A stretch of DNA of 64,000 bases from contig JAHLKD010000011.1 in the NCBI GenBank assembly GCA_025526935.1, forward strand, positions 62,001 through 126,000. The letters are read 5' to 3'. This stretch comes from Cladochytrium replicatum (taxonomy: Eukaryota; Chytridiomycota; Chytridiomycetes; Cladochytriales; Cladochytriaceae). The notes beneath the pieces are model-generated. The model did not search any database. It was given only the letters and a program-made list of their open reading frames with translations, and was not told where the DNA came from. Positions 1 through 11,904 of this stretch are shown piece after piece. Position 1 is the first letter of the stretch. Each line of letters begins with the position of its first letter. A program made the translations under genes and the position numbers.

Positions 1-2454
1 TCGAGGTGAGTTGCTCGCCATCCGCTTCGGACGCTGCCGACTTTGCAGCTTCAAGGTTGTTATCAGAAGACTTTTGATGCTGGTGATGGTGATTCTGCCG
101 ATCTGAAGGGCGTGCAAGATATTTCAAGCGTGCGTCTCGGAATGATTTCGGTGAATCTGGACGGTTGAATACGACTTCGAGCAAGCGAGGTCCATACAGA
201 ATGATGGGTGTAACTGTAGAGCAGAGGAAGATGACTGCCATCGTGACAAAATTCGCTGCACCAAGGAACGATTCGACTTTTGGAAGTCCGTAACTACAAA
301 AAAGAATTTTCTGTAAGTTCAACATACTAAAAATATTCTGCTATCGCTAACATGATTGCGACACCCAGCAACGAGGTCATTGCAACCGAATATACAGCCA
401 CGCCGATACTCCTCGACTCTCTGAACCTCTCGAAAGCATGCCGCGTCCGAATAGCAAGATAGGTCGTCATAACGCCGAGTACGCCGTTGAACAAATAAAT
501 GCCGATCTCGAACCCCATGTATATATTATCCTTCCCGGCAGCTGGCTTACACACCGGGCGGGTCTCACTCAACTGCACGTCGATCGTAGCACGTGGGAAG
601 GTGATGATGAGCCACGGAATGCAATAAATGAACTCGAAAACCGCAATTGCCGACGTCAACGCAATGAGAGTGCTGTTGGTCATCGTTCGTTCCTCCAAAC
701 TGACACGCTTGTACCCGAAGATGAGGAAAATTCTGTATGTCTTCATGAACAGCATGCCAAAAACGATCCCAAATGCCAGCGGCGGCAGAAATAGTCGCAT
801 GGTGCAGATCGAGTCGGTGGGGATGAATGTTTGAAGAAGCTGGCCCAACAGGCCAACACAACAACCAAACATAATGACGTAGCAGCAGACAGGCGTAATG
901 GATTTGATGAGCGGGTGATCTCGATAGAACCAAATCCCGAACCAAATCAAAAGGCAAGTGATCATTCCGACAATAAACAGTGCCAACGAAAGAATCGCTA
1001 GTCGATTTGTGTCGTCAATCAGAACGACGGTCGCATCTTCCTGACACCTGTTTCCATGCACGTTAATTCGAGGAGGCTTGCAAATGCAAACCGCCGACGC
1101 TGTTTGGAATGCATCCTGCGACCGACAAATAGAATCCGCTTCGCATCCGTTGGAAGACCCAGAGGGATAATCACATGGAGAAACTCCGTACAGAGTTGTG
1201 TTGGATTCGAGCTTGATACTCCTTAGGATGTTAATCGCTGAAGCTCTGACTGAATCAGTCAGGGGGACAAATCTGGCATCGATGGCCGCTTTCCGAGCTG
1301 TTCGATCCGACACAAGTGGAGCGGCGAGAGACGGGCGATATTCGATACCAGTTGTAGAATTGTACTGGGCAATGCTGTCTGTTGTCCCGCTTGTAATTGT
1401 CCAGTACAGATAACGTAATGTCCAGCGAATCTCAAGTAGTTTCTCAGAATTTTCATCCGTTGAGGTGAGATTAAAATTGCTCTTCCGGACGTAGTAATAC
1501 GTATAAGCGCATATTGGATATGCGTTCGGAGCATCACGGTCGTAGATTGCGGTATTGAATCCAAATGCCGAGTTTGCAACGGTAGTAGCTGTAGCAGCAA
1601 CCATAGCAGCCTTGAAAGCGACAACATAAGTGACTGATTTGCTTCAAGAGATAAAATTTCGTATAACTACCTGAACACTCTCAACGGTGGCGTCAACCTG
1701 CATTCCCCGCTTGTTGACCAGAGTTGCATACGAGGTCGTTCCAGCATCACGAAGATCCATGTATCCGAGCACATAGTTATCGTATTGCATGAACGAAGCA
1801 ACATCCGCCGATGTCTTAACAGTTACTTTGTTGGCGCTGTTAGGAAGCCACGGGAAATCGTCGGCGATATTTGTAGTCTCATTCGGTGCGTCAACAGGCC
1901 GAACCCACTCTGGTGGATATGACGGATCAAATGAATTGAGGGCCAGCCTCAAATTTGCGGTGGTGCCACTTCCGGGAGCTCTCAAAATAAGCTTGATACG
2001 GTTGGTGACGTTGGCGAGAACAGGATTCAGTTGAGTCAATCTTGCATCGTTCCATGTTGTGATGGTTCCATTGAAGATTTGAACAACATTTTGCCTTGTA
2101 AGGATCAATCGGGTATTTCTCGCCTCTGGAACGCGATAAGCAATGACAATTGCACTTTACAGAGAAGAAAAAGGGTGAGCGAATATGTCATCATCGATAT
2201 AGTGCTACCTACCCTGCAATAACAGGTAGAACGGCGACATCAGTCAAGTCCACATCTTGGTAAATGACGTCTGCTCCGCCAAAGTTGGCCGAGCCAGACT
2301 GGACCGCATTCGCACCAATATAACTTGATTGAGGGGTGTACGTAACTTTTGTAAACTCTTTAACGTTTGTCTGCAGTTGACTGAATATTTGGGCCCACTC
2401 CTGGTACAATGCTGATGGAAACGATGCACCCGTGCCTCTGATTTCAACGGCACC
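1..2454 (-). CDS. PstS-like phosphate-binding domain fused to class C 7TM receptor (3' end off window)
   Basis: Predicted cell-surface receptor. Outside the cell it carries a PstS-type solute-binding domain: GTGASFPSALYQEW near 2430-2390, FGGAD near 2290, and RAPGSGTT near 1990, the last matching the Arg/Ser/Thr phosphate loop of PstS. A cysteine-rich EGF-like linker follows (about 1170-1040), then a class C (GABA-B/mGlu type) seven-helix domain (about 1010-190) with KTYRIF and FGYKRVSLEERT in the intracellular loops. Exons read as about 2454-2213, 2154-1671, 1610-328 and 293-1; introns 2155-2212 (58 nt), 1611-1670 (60 nt) and 294-327 (34 nt) restore one frame. The last helix and cytoplasmic tail continue past position 1. 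The exon with the signal peptide is not resolved; a hydrophobic stretch near 2590-2540 is a candidate. The product probably senses phosphate or a similar oxyanion; the ligand is inference. Confidence 0.85.
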
Positions 2455-2936
2455 TAAATTTTACGGTATCAAAGTGAGACGGAAGCCAAAACACAACGGT
2501 GGTGGATACGAACAATTAGACGGTTGTGGTAGCGAAAAGAAGATCGCAGCGAAGATTAGGACGGCATGGTGGTAGATGAACGAGCCGGAGATATGCCTCC
2601 CGTGTCGTGTATGTCTCCCGGCCATGTATGACTGATGGCCCTCCCGCGCAACAGTCTGGGCACACTTCCCCGACAGCGTGCAACCACACGGGTAAACGCT
2701 TCTTTGCAGGTAAACGACGTTCCAGCGTATCTTTCTCTTTCTTCTTGTGCACAGAGCTTGCTGCTCATGCACCGTTGGTGTCTTCACTCCTCGCTATTCG
2801 CTGTTCAGTCAGGTATAGGCCACGCCAGTCTCCGTGGGTTTCAATTATCACCAACAAACAAAATTTCACAGTCACAAGCCCCTGTGGCGCTGCATTGTGA
2901 TCAGGTCGCAGTGGGGGACTGTCTTCTTCTGAGATC

Positions 2937-5583
2937 GTGGTGGGGGATGCATTCGCAGACATCCCTTCTTTCGAAACAGGGGTCGGCAAGAGCGAACGCT
3001 TGCTCTTTGCCTTGGAAGATAACATCGAAAAGGTCGCATCGACACTCAAACAGCTTACAGATCAATCAGAGCAGTACAGCATAAAACAACTCGCACTTTT
3101 CGACCTGCTCAAAAGCGCCGCTGACGCGACGCAGTCAGACGAATGGTTAGGAGTGGATGGGGGGATGAGGGGAGGGTATAACGATTCCGTCTGCTGAATA
3201 CTCCGTCCCAGCAAATGATGCGCAGAGGCTGTAAGATTCTCTCACCGATATCGAGAAATTCAGAAAGACCATGCACAATAATATAATAATATGAAGGGTG
3301 TGATCATCGATCCGCTCCAGAGTTTCGGTACAAAATATATCAATCCATTGAAGCAGCTTAGCAAAGAGTATCGCTCGGCGGCACAAGCATTTGAGAACTC
3401 GCTGAATCGGTACATTGCTCCAAAACCTGGTGCAGCGGGCGCAGATTCTTGCATTGGATGTTACTGAGACGAGAAGAACATATCACGCCAAAGCAGTGGA
3501 GCATACTGTTCGATTGAACGAACTTCATCGCAGACGGTTGGTCGACGCAACAGAGAGTTTATGGTGGCAGCCGCGCATACGCAATTTGCGTTCTACCATC
3601 AATCTTTTGATATCCTCAACGACATGACCAAGACCATGCAGGACCTTTCCAACCTTTCCCAGAAGCTAGGAGACGAAATACCACTCGGACAGTAAAGAAG
3701 ACGCAAAGATGACCCTCAGATCGTGAAAATCCCACCTAACGTCGAGCAACGTTGCTTCTGCTTCGAAGTGATCTCTCCTTCCAAAACACTTCTTCTTCAA
3801 GGAGCTAACGAAACTGAGTTGCGTGAGTGAATTGCATTTTGAAGGGAGGCGTTACAAATGCCGTCATCAAGTCATCAAGAGCGAATACGGTGCCGCTGCA
3901 CTAGGGGCTGCCATTTCGCCTCTGACAGGGAGAAATAGGAACTCAGCGAGCCCGAATGCAGTGCCTGCAAGAAAAGCGGCCGCAGCTTCCCCGATTGACC
4001 TTGTAAAGCTGGTGAGGTGCCTGATTGTGTGAAGAATCTCAGGGATACGCTTGGGAACCACGAGTGTGTGGACTGTGGCTCGACCGACCCATAAGAATGG
4101 TCAAGCACAAATCTGGGAATTCTGCTTTGCATCAAATGTTCTGGTGTGCGTCGTGGGCTGGGCATGCACATTTTCCAAGGTAACAAACGACGTTCGCTGA
4201 TCCACATACCTTCATGATCTCAATGCATTTTTTTCTCATAGATCCGTTCACTTTTGCTGGATAAGAGGGATCCTGAAACCGTGATGATGATGCGGCTCTT
4301 GGGAAATGAGAGAGTGAACGCCGTATTTGACGGCGACCTTCGCAAATTCCCAGATCACTATTTGCTTAACGGGGTACCAACGAAACCAACACCAGAATCT
4401 TCCATGTGACCAGAACAATGTGATCCTTGCGAAAGGCGAAAAACTGATTCTTTTGTCCGGCCAACAGCGAGAGTTTTGGTGTCAGCTCAAGTACGTCGAC
4501 AAAAAGTTTATATCTGCACCGCTTTGTAGTACACTTGTTATGAATTTATCTATGTTGCTTTTTGGTAGACGTATCCTAAATTATTGGACCAGGGGCTAAC
4601 ACAAGCGGTCAAGGAATCTGACCTCATTAAGGCGCTTGAGTGCATTTCTTTGGGAGCAGACATCCTTGAGAAGGATCTGCAACAGCGAACGCTGCTGTAA
4701 GAATTTTAGCATGCCAAGCGGTCACCACGCGGCGCTCGTTGGCGACGTTCGGGTGATGGAGCTGTTGACTCAATGGGTTACTGGTGTCGATCACAAGGAC
4801 GAGGAGGACAGAAGTAGGCCTAATTCACCCCAATACTGCCCGTTTGTAACAATCTTCTCTTTGCGCCGCTGCATATCGCTGCTGTTCGTGGCGACGCAGA
4901 TATTGCACTGCTTCGGTTCAACAAACGGCAGGCAGATACTACAATAGAAGATCGCTATGGCAAGGTTTGAATCGTGTTTTTGACTAGAGGCTACACAAAA
5001 CTCAACTTTACGTATGTTCGTAGACTGTACTAGATTACGCAATGGTTAAGTCGTCCTGAGGAGGGAATATGTCCAAATCGGTATGTTTTCAACACCACGA
5101 ATCCCTTTAAATCCATTGAATTACTCATCCTTTCCTTTCCCCCCAGTCACAATTCTCCGACTCAAAGTACTGGAGTCCGACAGCCACTCCCACATCTCGG
5201 GAATCTCCAACGTCTACCGCCCACACAGCAAAGACGCCCTCAGGATCGAAGAGGCGCTGTCCAGCCTCGCATCGCCAAATACCTGGGGCGCAACCTCCCC
5301 GACCGCGAGCACCCCCGGCCTCCCGACACAAAAATCGTTCCCTTCAGCCGCAACCGCTGGCATCGGTGGTTTCTTCAATGGCAAGAAGGAGCCGATCGTG
5401 AAGGCACCTTCGCCGAGCAGAGGGGATGTCGAGGAGGCGGAGAGCAGTCCGAGTGAAAACGAAGAGCTGCAGAGGGAGAGGATGGAAGAGGAGGAGGAGC
5501 AGGACTGGGGCATGCAGTCAGCTCCCACTGGATTCAGAATGACTTCGCCGCTTCGGTTCGAAGAGCAGTCACCGTGGGCATGA
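2937..5583 (+). pseudogene. Broken ACAP-type ArfGAP (BAR-PH-ArfGAP-ankyrin)
   Basis: Pieces in family order: BAR domain (about 2937-3690, including FAFYHQSFDILNDMTKTM), PH domain (about 3740-3835), ArfGAP zinc finger (HECVDCG..., [17 protein letters not shown], about 4055-4330), ankyrin repeats (HHAALVGD, PLHIAAVRGDADIALL, about 4725-4960) and an acidic tail (5150-5583). ACAP/ASAP-type ArfGAPs switch off Arf GTPases on curved membranes. The frame is broken repeatedly: shifts inside the BAR domain near 3450 and 3555, a TGA where the PH domain expects the Trp of REW near 3828, an in-frame TAA inside the DPEW motif near 4092, an extra T before the donor at about 4172, and a missing acceptor AG before the repeat at 4860. 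The normal introns that remain (for example the one ending at 4242) show it was once a functioning gene. Poor local sequence is the alternative. Confidence 0.75.
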
Positions 5584-5739
5584 CGGTTTTTCTCAAGCTT
5601 TTTTGTGCATTGTCGCTCGCTTGATGTTGGAGCTGCTTGCTTGGAGATTGGAGAATGATCAAAGTAGAAAGAACATGGAATATCGTCGTCTCACTATTTT
5701 TGACGGGCAGATTTCAGAAAAACGTTCAGTCGGTCCTCA

Positions 5740-6130
5740 AAGATGTAAGCCATCATTAGCTCATCGTAGACCAAATCTGTCGCCCGTGGTGATCGCCGCA
5801 CAACTCCTGTATTCACATGTAAGCCCGGCACTTCTCAAGAACCTCCCCGGCTGTGGTTCGACGCAAAGACCACCTCCTCCAATCGAATTGCACCCCGCTC
5901 TTCCTGAGTCACAAATTCGACCAACCGGCGTACACATTCGGTCGCGATGCCTTTGCCCCACGCCGATTCCGCAAACAAGTTGCCAAGAGTGATGGTTCTG
6001 CGTCCAAGGACGTCTTTGACCTTGGCAAGACAGGAGAAGACTTATATGAAGCTGGAGTAGGGACGATCTGTATCGTTGATACACAAATATCCAATGCTTC
6101 CGCAAAAACCCATTAATTTCGACGCACAAG
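5740..6130 (-). pseudogene. GNAT-family N-acetyltransferase remnant
   Basis: The minus strand reads RRTITLGNLFAESAWGKGIATE at about 6000-5935, then VRRLVEFVTQEER, and further on GEVLEKC and LTCEYR. This is the acetyl-CoA-binding core of a GNAT acetyltransferase followed by its last strand (VLEKAGF-like). The match is spread over at least two frames, with a stop near 6045 and shifts near 5870 and 5840, and no start or splice sites repair it. It lies directly downstream of the broken ArfGAP gene, on the opposite strand, so the whole 2.9-6.3 kb stretch looks decayed. Assignment rests on the motif only. Confidence 0.6.
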
Positions 6131-6309
6131 CCTGCCAGACCTCGATTCTTCCCGTCCAGAAATCTCTGTTCTTACCACCTCATAAGATTGTAGCTCTGTC
6201 CAGATGCGAGCATCCTTCATTGTATACCTTTCCGGGGAGGAAAAGGTCTGTTATGCAACGTTTTCCACAGCTAAAGAGCCAGGCTTTTTGATTACGTAGG
6301 GTAAAGTGG

Positions 6310-6720
6310 GAAGGTGGGAAAACAGGTTGCGAATCTTCGATCCGCAGACATTTAAGCAAACAAGACTGCTACTCCAGTGAGGAGTGCACAAAGCGTCACC
6401 AACGACTCAAACGGGTACATTTCGACCACGGATACAAGCAATGCGGAGAAGGGTACATTCGTTTGCTTGATGTGGATTCATTTCAGCCATTTTGAAGCTT
6501 ATTGATAACATTTTAACATTCAACAACGTCGGAGTCCACCAGATGAACAGCAAATTGAACTTCCATTTCGCAAGCACAAACAAAGAGAAACAAAACATGC
6601 ATCTAGCAGAAAAAAAACACAAAAGAAATGATAATCGAAGAAACGACCAAAAAAAAAACAGAGCAAAAACGAAAAAGCAAGTTAAATATTTTCCAAACGA
6701 TGTGGGAAACAAGTGTTGCA
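6310..6720. other. A/T-rich spacer, no gene seen
   Basis: About 400 bases with A-runs and no ORF carrying a recognisable domain. It should hold the 3' untranslated region and terminator of the minus-strand gene that ends at 6721. Confidence 0.5.
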
Positions 6721-9252
6721 TTACTTCCCCTGTCCTTTAAAGAACTGCAAGGCGGTCGCCAACGGGGACCGGTTCCTACTGCGATCGGATGGCTCCGCGC
6801 CTGATTTCTGGCCTTGCGGTTTGTTTGTCCCAAACAGAATTCCTCTCGGGACCGCAGCCGGGCTAGGGAAAGAGTTTCTAAGCGACACGTTCCCGCTCAC
6901 ATCGACCTTCGCAATCACCCCGACCGCACTACCCGCTTCCTCATCAAAGCTGCTTTCCTCCGACCGATCCGACTCCACTCCCCGCCTCTCCACCAACTTC
7001 CCCCCGTCAAACTCGTACCCCTTCCCCGAATCCGTCGACCGCTCGCTCTGCGCCGACCCGGGCCTCTCCAACGAGTCCGTCGTCCCCCGATTCTTCAGCG
7101 TCGGAAACGACTGCAGATACCCAAGCGTCGCGGAGAACGGCATAGTCGGGTTCCGAGCTCTCCTGGTGCTGTACCGCAACACTTCCTCCGCGCTCATCCG
7201 GAGGTCCACGAGCGCCGTGCTGTCGAACGACGAGCTGCGCGAGACGACGGTCGTATCTGTCGATTCAACAGAGCCAGTATGGTCAGAGATCGGCTCATTC
7301 AGGTCCATGCGGTGGACAGTAAGTGCAGTAGTCACTTTGTTGTCATTTTCCGTACCACGTTCTTCTTCCTCCGGGATCGTCACCAGTGGCCGGACTTGCT
7401 GGGCTGAGGGCGAGAGTGGGGGCGGGAGACTGGATGCGAAGGGTCGGAGGAAATGTAGATCTGTCGGCATGATTGTGTCAGTCGGATCATGCGTCGTCGG
7501 CGTCAGATGTGTTTGGACGTTCACAGAGATCATCTGAGGTTGTTCATCCTCGGCGTCTCGCTGCGACGCCCTGATGCGCAGAATTTCTTCCCTGATCTGG
7601 GATCGTCGGTCGCTCGATGAACTTCCTGACTGTGCTGCTCGTGATGGACTATACCCTTCCTCCCATTCAACTTCATCGTCTTCCCAAGTGCTATCAGAAT
7701 CAGCATCGTCGTCTTCTGCCGGCGGAAAACTCGTTGTCATATTCTCTTCGTTGGAACGTTGCTTGGCTCGATAATAAGTTACTTGCTCCACGTCTCCAAA
7801 CTTGGGAGACTCCCGCTGACTTCCAGATGACGAGTCTCCTTCGTCCTCTTCTAGCGAAACTTCCTTTACGTTGTTGGACGATGAAGCGGAATCGTCTTCG
7901 TGGGATGCTCGTGTCTTCACCTCATCTACGTTGGGGAGCGACGAAGGTCCCGTGCTGGAGAAGAGCGTGCTTCCTCCTCTTGCACGACGTTTGGAAGTAC
8001 GTCGGAAAACGTTCACGATCGACGGCGAGTTGAGGATGTTGGTGACAAACTTTTGCTGCGCTTCAGCGTCTACTTCCGAAACATCGTAGTAGTCCACATC
8101 GCTTATTGCCTCGTCTCTGAGAGGCGGGGACTTATCTGACGTTCTCATGCCTTCCACGCGTGAACGCTCATCTTTGCTCAGTGTGTCGTTTGACCAGCGC
8201 ACCGTCTTCTTCAGTGCTGAATCTCGAGACCGTTGCTTCAAAATGCCCCGCTTTGTCGATTCACTGTCATCGCTTCCAGATGAAACATCCCGCAAAATCT
8301 CCAGGCCGGAAGTCCTTGACATTCGCAGGTGTCGCCCAAACTTGAGCGACTCTTCCAGTCTCTCGACTTCCTCAATGGCATTACGACGAGTGTCGGAATC
8401 CGCCGACGTTCCCGATTGCAGTATCACACTTCTAAGTGCGACTGCAACCGCTTCGAGGTGGGACGCAACCTTTCCTATGGCAGATTCAAACCTGATTCGA
8501 TTTCCGTCCGCCGATTCCGTGGTTAACCTCGACGATTCAGAGTTTGACGATCCAGCAGCCGCACCTAATCCCGAACCAGAATGCTCCACGCCCGCTCCAG
8601 GATTATACTGCCCAAACTCTTCCCATCCCCACCCCGAAACCGGTGTGGGGTTAGGCGTATGTGGCGACGGATTCGGATGCGGTGGCGGCAGGTTTCTCAT
8701 CAGCATTCCAAGCTCCTCGAATTGCCTCAGCGAGACCCCGACGCTGACCCGACGAAGCAGCGTTATCCGATGTGCATCCCAATCTCTCACATCCACCGCG
8801 AACGACCTCACTCTGCTGTTCTCGCCGCAGAGAAACTCTGCCACGAAGCGGAGCCCGTCGTCCGCGGCACTGCTGATTCGCACGTACGGCGTCCGGAAGT
8901 CGAAAAAGTCCAATCCACCGGACGACGGGCTCTGTCGAACCCCTGATCGTCGTGTGAGGCTCGAAAAGAGTTCCGAGAAACGCTCGGTGTCGTCTCCAGG
9001 CATACTCAGGTAGGGCGAAAAGGTGCACTGGAGAAACTCTGTGAACTGGTGGCCAGAGGGAGAGTTGAAGTTCCAAAAGTCCCGGAGTAGCCGCAGCGAG
9101 TCTGTGGTGAGCCTGCGTTCCTCGGAATCGTCAATCCGCCTTTTGAGTTCGGCGACCTCACACCGTACTCGCATCTGGCCGCGGCCATCTGGACCCGTTG
9201 ACACTTGTAGTACGGCCCGCCTTCTCGAGCGGGAGGTCACAGGTCTGGGCAT
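6721..9252 (-). CDS. Unrecognised 843-residue, Ser/acidic-rich protein
   Basis: One uninterrupted ORF of 843 codons starting MPRPVTSRSRRR. Residues about 30-190 look folded (RLLRDFWNFNSPSGHQFTEF, SFAVDVRDWDAHRITLLRRV). A Pro/Asn/Gly-rich linker follows (PPPHPNPSPHTPNPTP, about 200-215), then a short helical block (about 260-310), and the last 500 residues are mostly disordered, with Ser/Asp/Glu clusters such as DDDADSDSTWEDDEVEWEEG. A KKTVRW motif near residue 356 resembles an RVxF-type PP1 docking site but is too short to rely on. No family was recognised. GC is higher than in the flanking DNA and no intron is needed. It lies head-to-tail with the next minus-strand gene. Confidence 0.8.
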   Translation of the reverse strand: MPRPVTSRSRRRAVLQVSTGPDGRGQMRVRCEVAELKRRIDDSEERRLTTDSLRLLRDFWNFNSPSGHQFTEFLQCTFSPYLSMPGDDTERFSELFSSLTRRSGVRQSPSSGGLDFFDFRTPYVRISSAADDGLRFVAEFLCGENSRVRSFAVDVRDWDAHRITLLRRVSVGVSLRQFEELGMLMRNLPPPHPNPSPHTPNPTPVSGWGWEEFGQYNPGAGVEHSGSGLGAAAGSSNSESSRLTTESADGNRIRFESAIGKVASHLEAVAVALRSVILQSGTSADSDTRRNAIEEVERLEESLKFGRHLRMSRTSGLEILRDVSSGSDDSESTKRGILKQRSRDSALKKTVRWSNDTLSKDERSRVEGMRTSDKSPPLRDEAISDVDYYDVSEVDAEAQQKFVTNILNSPSIVNVFRRTSKRRARGGSTLFSSTGPSSLPNVDEVKTRASHEDDSASSSNNVKEVSLEEDEGDSSSGSQRESPKFGDVEQVTYYRAKQRSNEENMTTSFPPAEDDDADSDSTWEDDEVEWEEGYSPSRAAQSGSSSSDRRSQIREEILRIRASQRDAEDEQPQMISVNVQTHLTPTTHDPTDTIMPTDLHFLRPFASSLPPPLSPSAQQVRPLVTIPEEEERGTENDNKVTTALTVHRMDLNEPISDHTGSVESTDTTVVSRSSSFDSTALVDLRMSAEEVLRYSTRRARNPTMPFSATLGYLQSFPTLKNRGTTDSLERPGSAQSERSTDSGKGYEFDGGKLVERRGVESDRSEESSFDEEAGSAVGVIAKVDVSGNVSLRNSFPSPAAVPRGILFGTNKPQGQKSGAEPSDRSRNRSPLATALQFFKGQGK

Positions 9253-9467
9253 TGTGGAGAGAAGGGAGTGGATGAGTGGAGCAGGGCCCGCGAGGTAGCT
9301 CCAGTCCCGAGCGAGAGGGCGATCCGTCCCAAAAGGAACCGTAAAATTGTCTGTTGACAGATTCGCGGACGGGCAGAGCGAGCGAGTTTCAGAGCTACCG
9401 GATAACCGATCGTAACACCAGAAGACATTTGTACATTTACTTTACACAGAAACAAATACCAATATTT

Positions 9468-11677
9468 TTACCGGCCAAACTCTACCGCTGTGAATGCCCT
9501 CGAGAGCGCAACTGCCGTTTCTTCCATGACCCGGTCAATGTTCACATTCTCAAGGTCCACCATCCGCATCTCAAGCTCCAGCGTCGTATTATTGATCGGA
9601 ATCGGTGTCCTAACAGCTCCGCCGCCCATATACCTCCCTCCCGCATTCTCGTACACGGAGACAGCCTCCGACCCCGCCGTCATCGACATCTGAGGCTCGC
9701 TCGCAGCAGCATTCTTCTTGTTCTTATCACCACCAAGGAAGTTCCCAAGCTTTCCAAACAGCTTCTTCACCTTATCGGGTTCCTTCCCGCCTGGAACATT
9801 CCCGCCAACACCGTGGCCGCTGTGGTTGCTCCGGATGGATGCTTTGTCAGAATTCATCGGTGGCGTTCCGGGAGTTACCGTCGTGAGCAAGTCGGGGACA
9901 CCGAGCGCATCCGCCATCGACCGCATCCACTCGTCGACATTGTCAATATCCACTTTTCGCATCGCACCGGTTTGCGGGTTGGTGATCACACGTTGTCCGA
10001 GCACACGTTTCGGCGTGATCCGGCGAGGAATCTTGTGGCACTGGTGGCAAAATGTCCCCGTCGACAGACTGATTTGGTCACCACACTCGTGGAGGGGTGG
10101 ATCGTCGATGACTCGATAGAGCACGTTTTTACCCGAGGACTGCATGTAGTCCCATCTCCACCTCCACTGTCCGCTAAGCTGCTGCTCGGCGTAGCTCAAG
10201 TTCCCCGCGAACCGCTCAGGAATGTGATCTTTGCACAGCGTGATCAGCTCATAGATCTTCGAGGCCGACGCAAGAGCCATTCCAGTCTGATGGCTCGGTA
10301 TCGCACCGGGCTGGCTCGCAGAGAAACTGAAGCTCCTGACGAATGCGTGGACAAGGGCGTGAACAAGGTTGTGCATGTTCTGGGCGTATTGGTCAGGCAT
10401 GTTTTCGCCCGCAAGGTCCCTAATTTCTTCGATATGAAGAAGAGAAACTCCATTCTGTACTGCGAGGAAAGCAATGTCGGCAAACGCTACCGGGTTGTCG
10501 CAACGTTGAACCACCATCTGTGCCTGTGCTGGCAGGCTGCTCCAAATGCGTTCAAGAAGTTGATTGTAAGCTTCATCATCGTTGATAATGTTGAAGTCGT
10601 CGAGAATATCAATCACCGCAGTCAGGACAAAGAGTGCTGGACGAGCAAGGTCAGGGAACTCCGAGGCGACCCGTAATAACTTTTCAATCAACGCAGCCTC
10701 CTGAAGGAAAGAGGAGACGAAAGCAGTCAGAGTATGTGAGTCGCACTTGGGGCCGAGGGTAATGGCGAGGCAAGACGAAAGCGTTTCCATCACCGCGATT
10801 CGATAATGGTGTGGAGTGGATGAATCAATACGCAAGAGGCCTTGCAAGAGCAAAAGGAAGAGCAGAGAAGGAACGGCGTCCATTTCGTTGACGGCGTCAA
10901 GCAAGTCCAAGGCTCTCTCGTTACGAGATGGCAATGCCTCATTAGCGTCAACAGATCCTGCGAGGTTAAGCATTCAGCATGACACACACAAGTTTTACAC
11001 TTTGTTTAGGTTATACCTTCGGATCTCTCCTTAGCCTCATCCATCGGAGGACCAGAGAAGTACGCAACAATGCCGTCAGACATTCGACAAACCAGTGCCA
11101 CAAAGATGAAATTCGGAGTAACAGGACCGCCACCATACTTGTGGTTCATCGCTTCTTCCCTGACCCTGTTGCAAACATCGTCGAACAATCCCGGCATCTT
11201 GAAATCGACATGCGACTCCCACTTCAACCAAACGTGTTCCAACAGCCACTGCACAAAGAACGCTTCCTGATCCTTATCCGGGAGTTCCGTCTGCTGCACG
11301 TCCCACAGATACCGAAACAGCTTCTCGAAAGCAGGCAATGGCCGCCCTTGGTCGTCCAAGGCGTTCTCTGCAAACACGGACGAGAATGGCTGCAGGAACT
11401 GAAGGACTTTCGAGGAGCGGGTGGCGATCGCGCGAGCGAGCTGCGGGGAGATTCCGGCACGGGTTTTGACTTCGCTGGGAGCGTTGGACGAGCCGAAGGA
11501 TTCGCGGATTTTGAGCTCCTCCCTTAGAGTCTCGCGGGCAGTCTTGAGATGGAGAGCGGCCAATGCGGCGCCGCTGAGTTCACCGGGCTGTCTTTGTGGA
11601 TTTGAGCGTTCGCAAAAGTTGCATTTTGGCGAGAGAGGACTGTCCACGGACGGAGGAGGAAGACCACGGCCGGACAT
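9468..11677 (-). CDS. Unrecognised all-helical protein with a C-terminal Cys pair
   Basis: Two exons, 11677-11017 and 10957-9468, joined by a 59-nt GT-AG intron (10958-11016), encode about 717 residues. The N-terminus has CNFCERSNPQ, possibly half of a zinc site. Most of the protein (residues about 60-500) reads as amphipathic helices with leucine-rich segments such as SLLFLLLLQGLLRI and LARPALFVLTAVIDIL, in the style of an armadillo/HEAT scaffold. Near residue 560 there is CGDQISLSTGTFCHQCHK, a second possible metal site. The C-terminal third is Gly/Ser/Asn-rich and disordered (about 600-690). No named family was recognised. A cytosolic scaffold role is only a guess from the fold impression. 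Confidence 0.8.
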
Positions 11678-11904
11678 TCGTGAGAGACGACGAAGTCAGG
11701 GAGGTTAGCGGCTTAGTGTTTTGGGGTGGTAAGGAGAATATGTCAAAGCCACTGATTGTTGCATTGCGGTTTGGGATTCCTCGTTTCCCTCTCTGCATTA
11801 ATAAATTGGAATCCTTGCGATTTGCTATCCTGTGCGAACTCAACACTAAGTTCTATGGACGCTGATCTGGCGGTAGTGCAAACAACGGGTGCAATCAGAT
11901 TCAT

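Noticed and set aside
6713-8946. Several long plus-strand ORFs (274, 197, 288 and 121 codons)
   Set aside because: They are antisense shadows of the intact 843-codon minus-strand gene; their composition (Pro/Arg/Ser runs) follows from its GC-rich codons.
9354-10676. Plus-strand ORF of 440 codons
   Set aside because: Antisense to the two-exon minus-strand gene 9468-11677; His/Arg-rich with no domain, and the minus strand has a proper intron and start.
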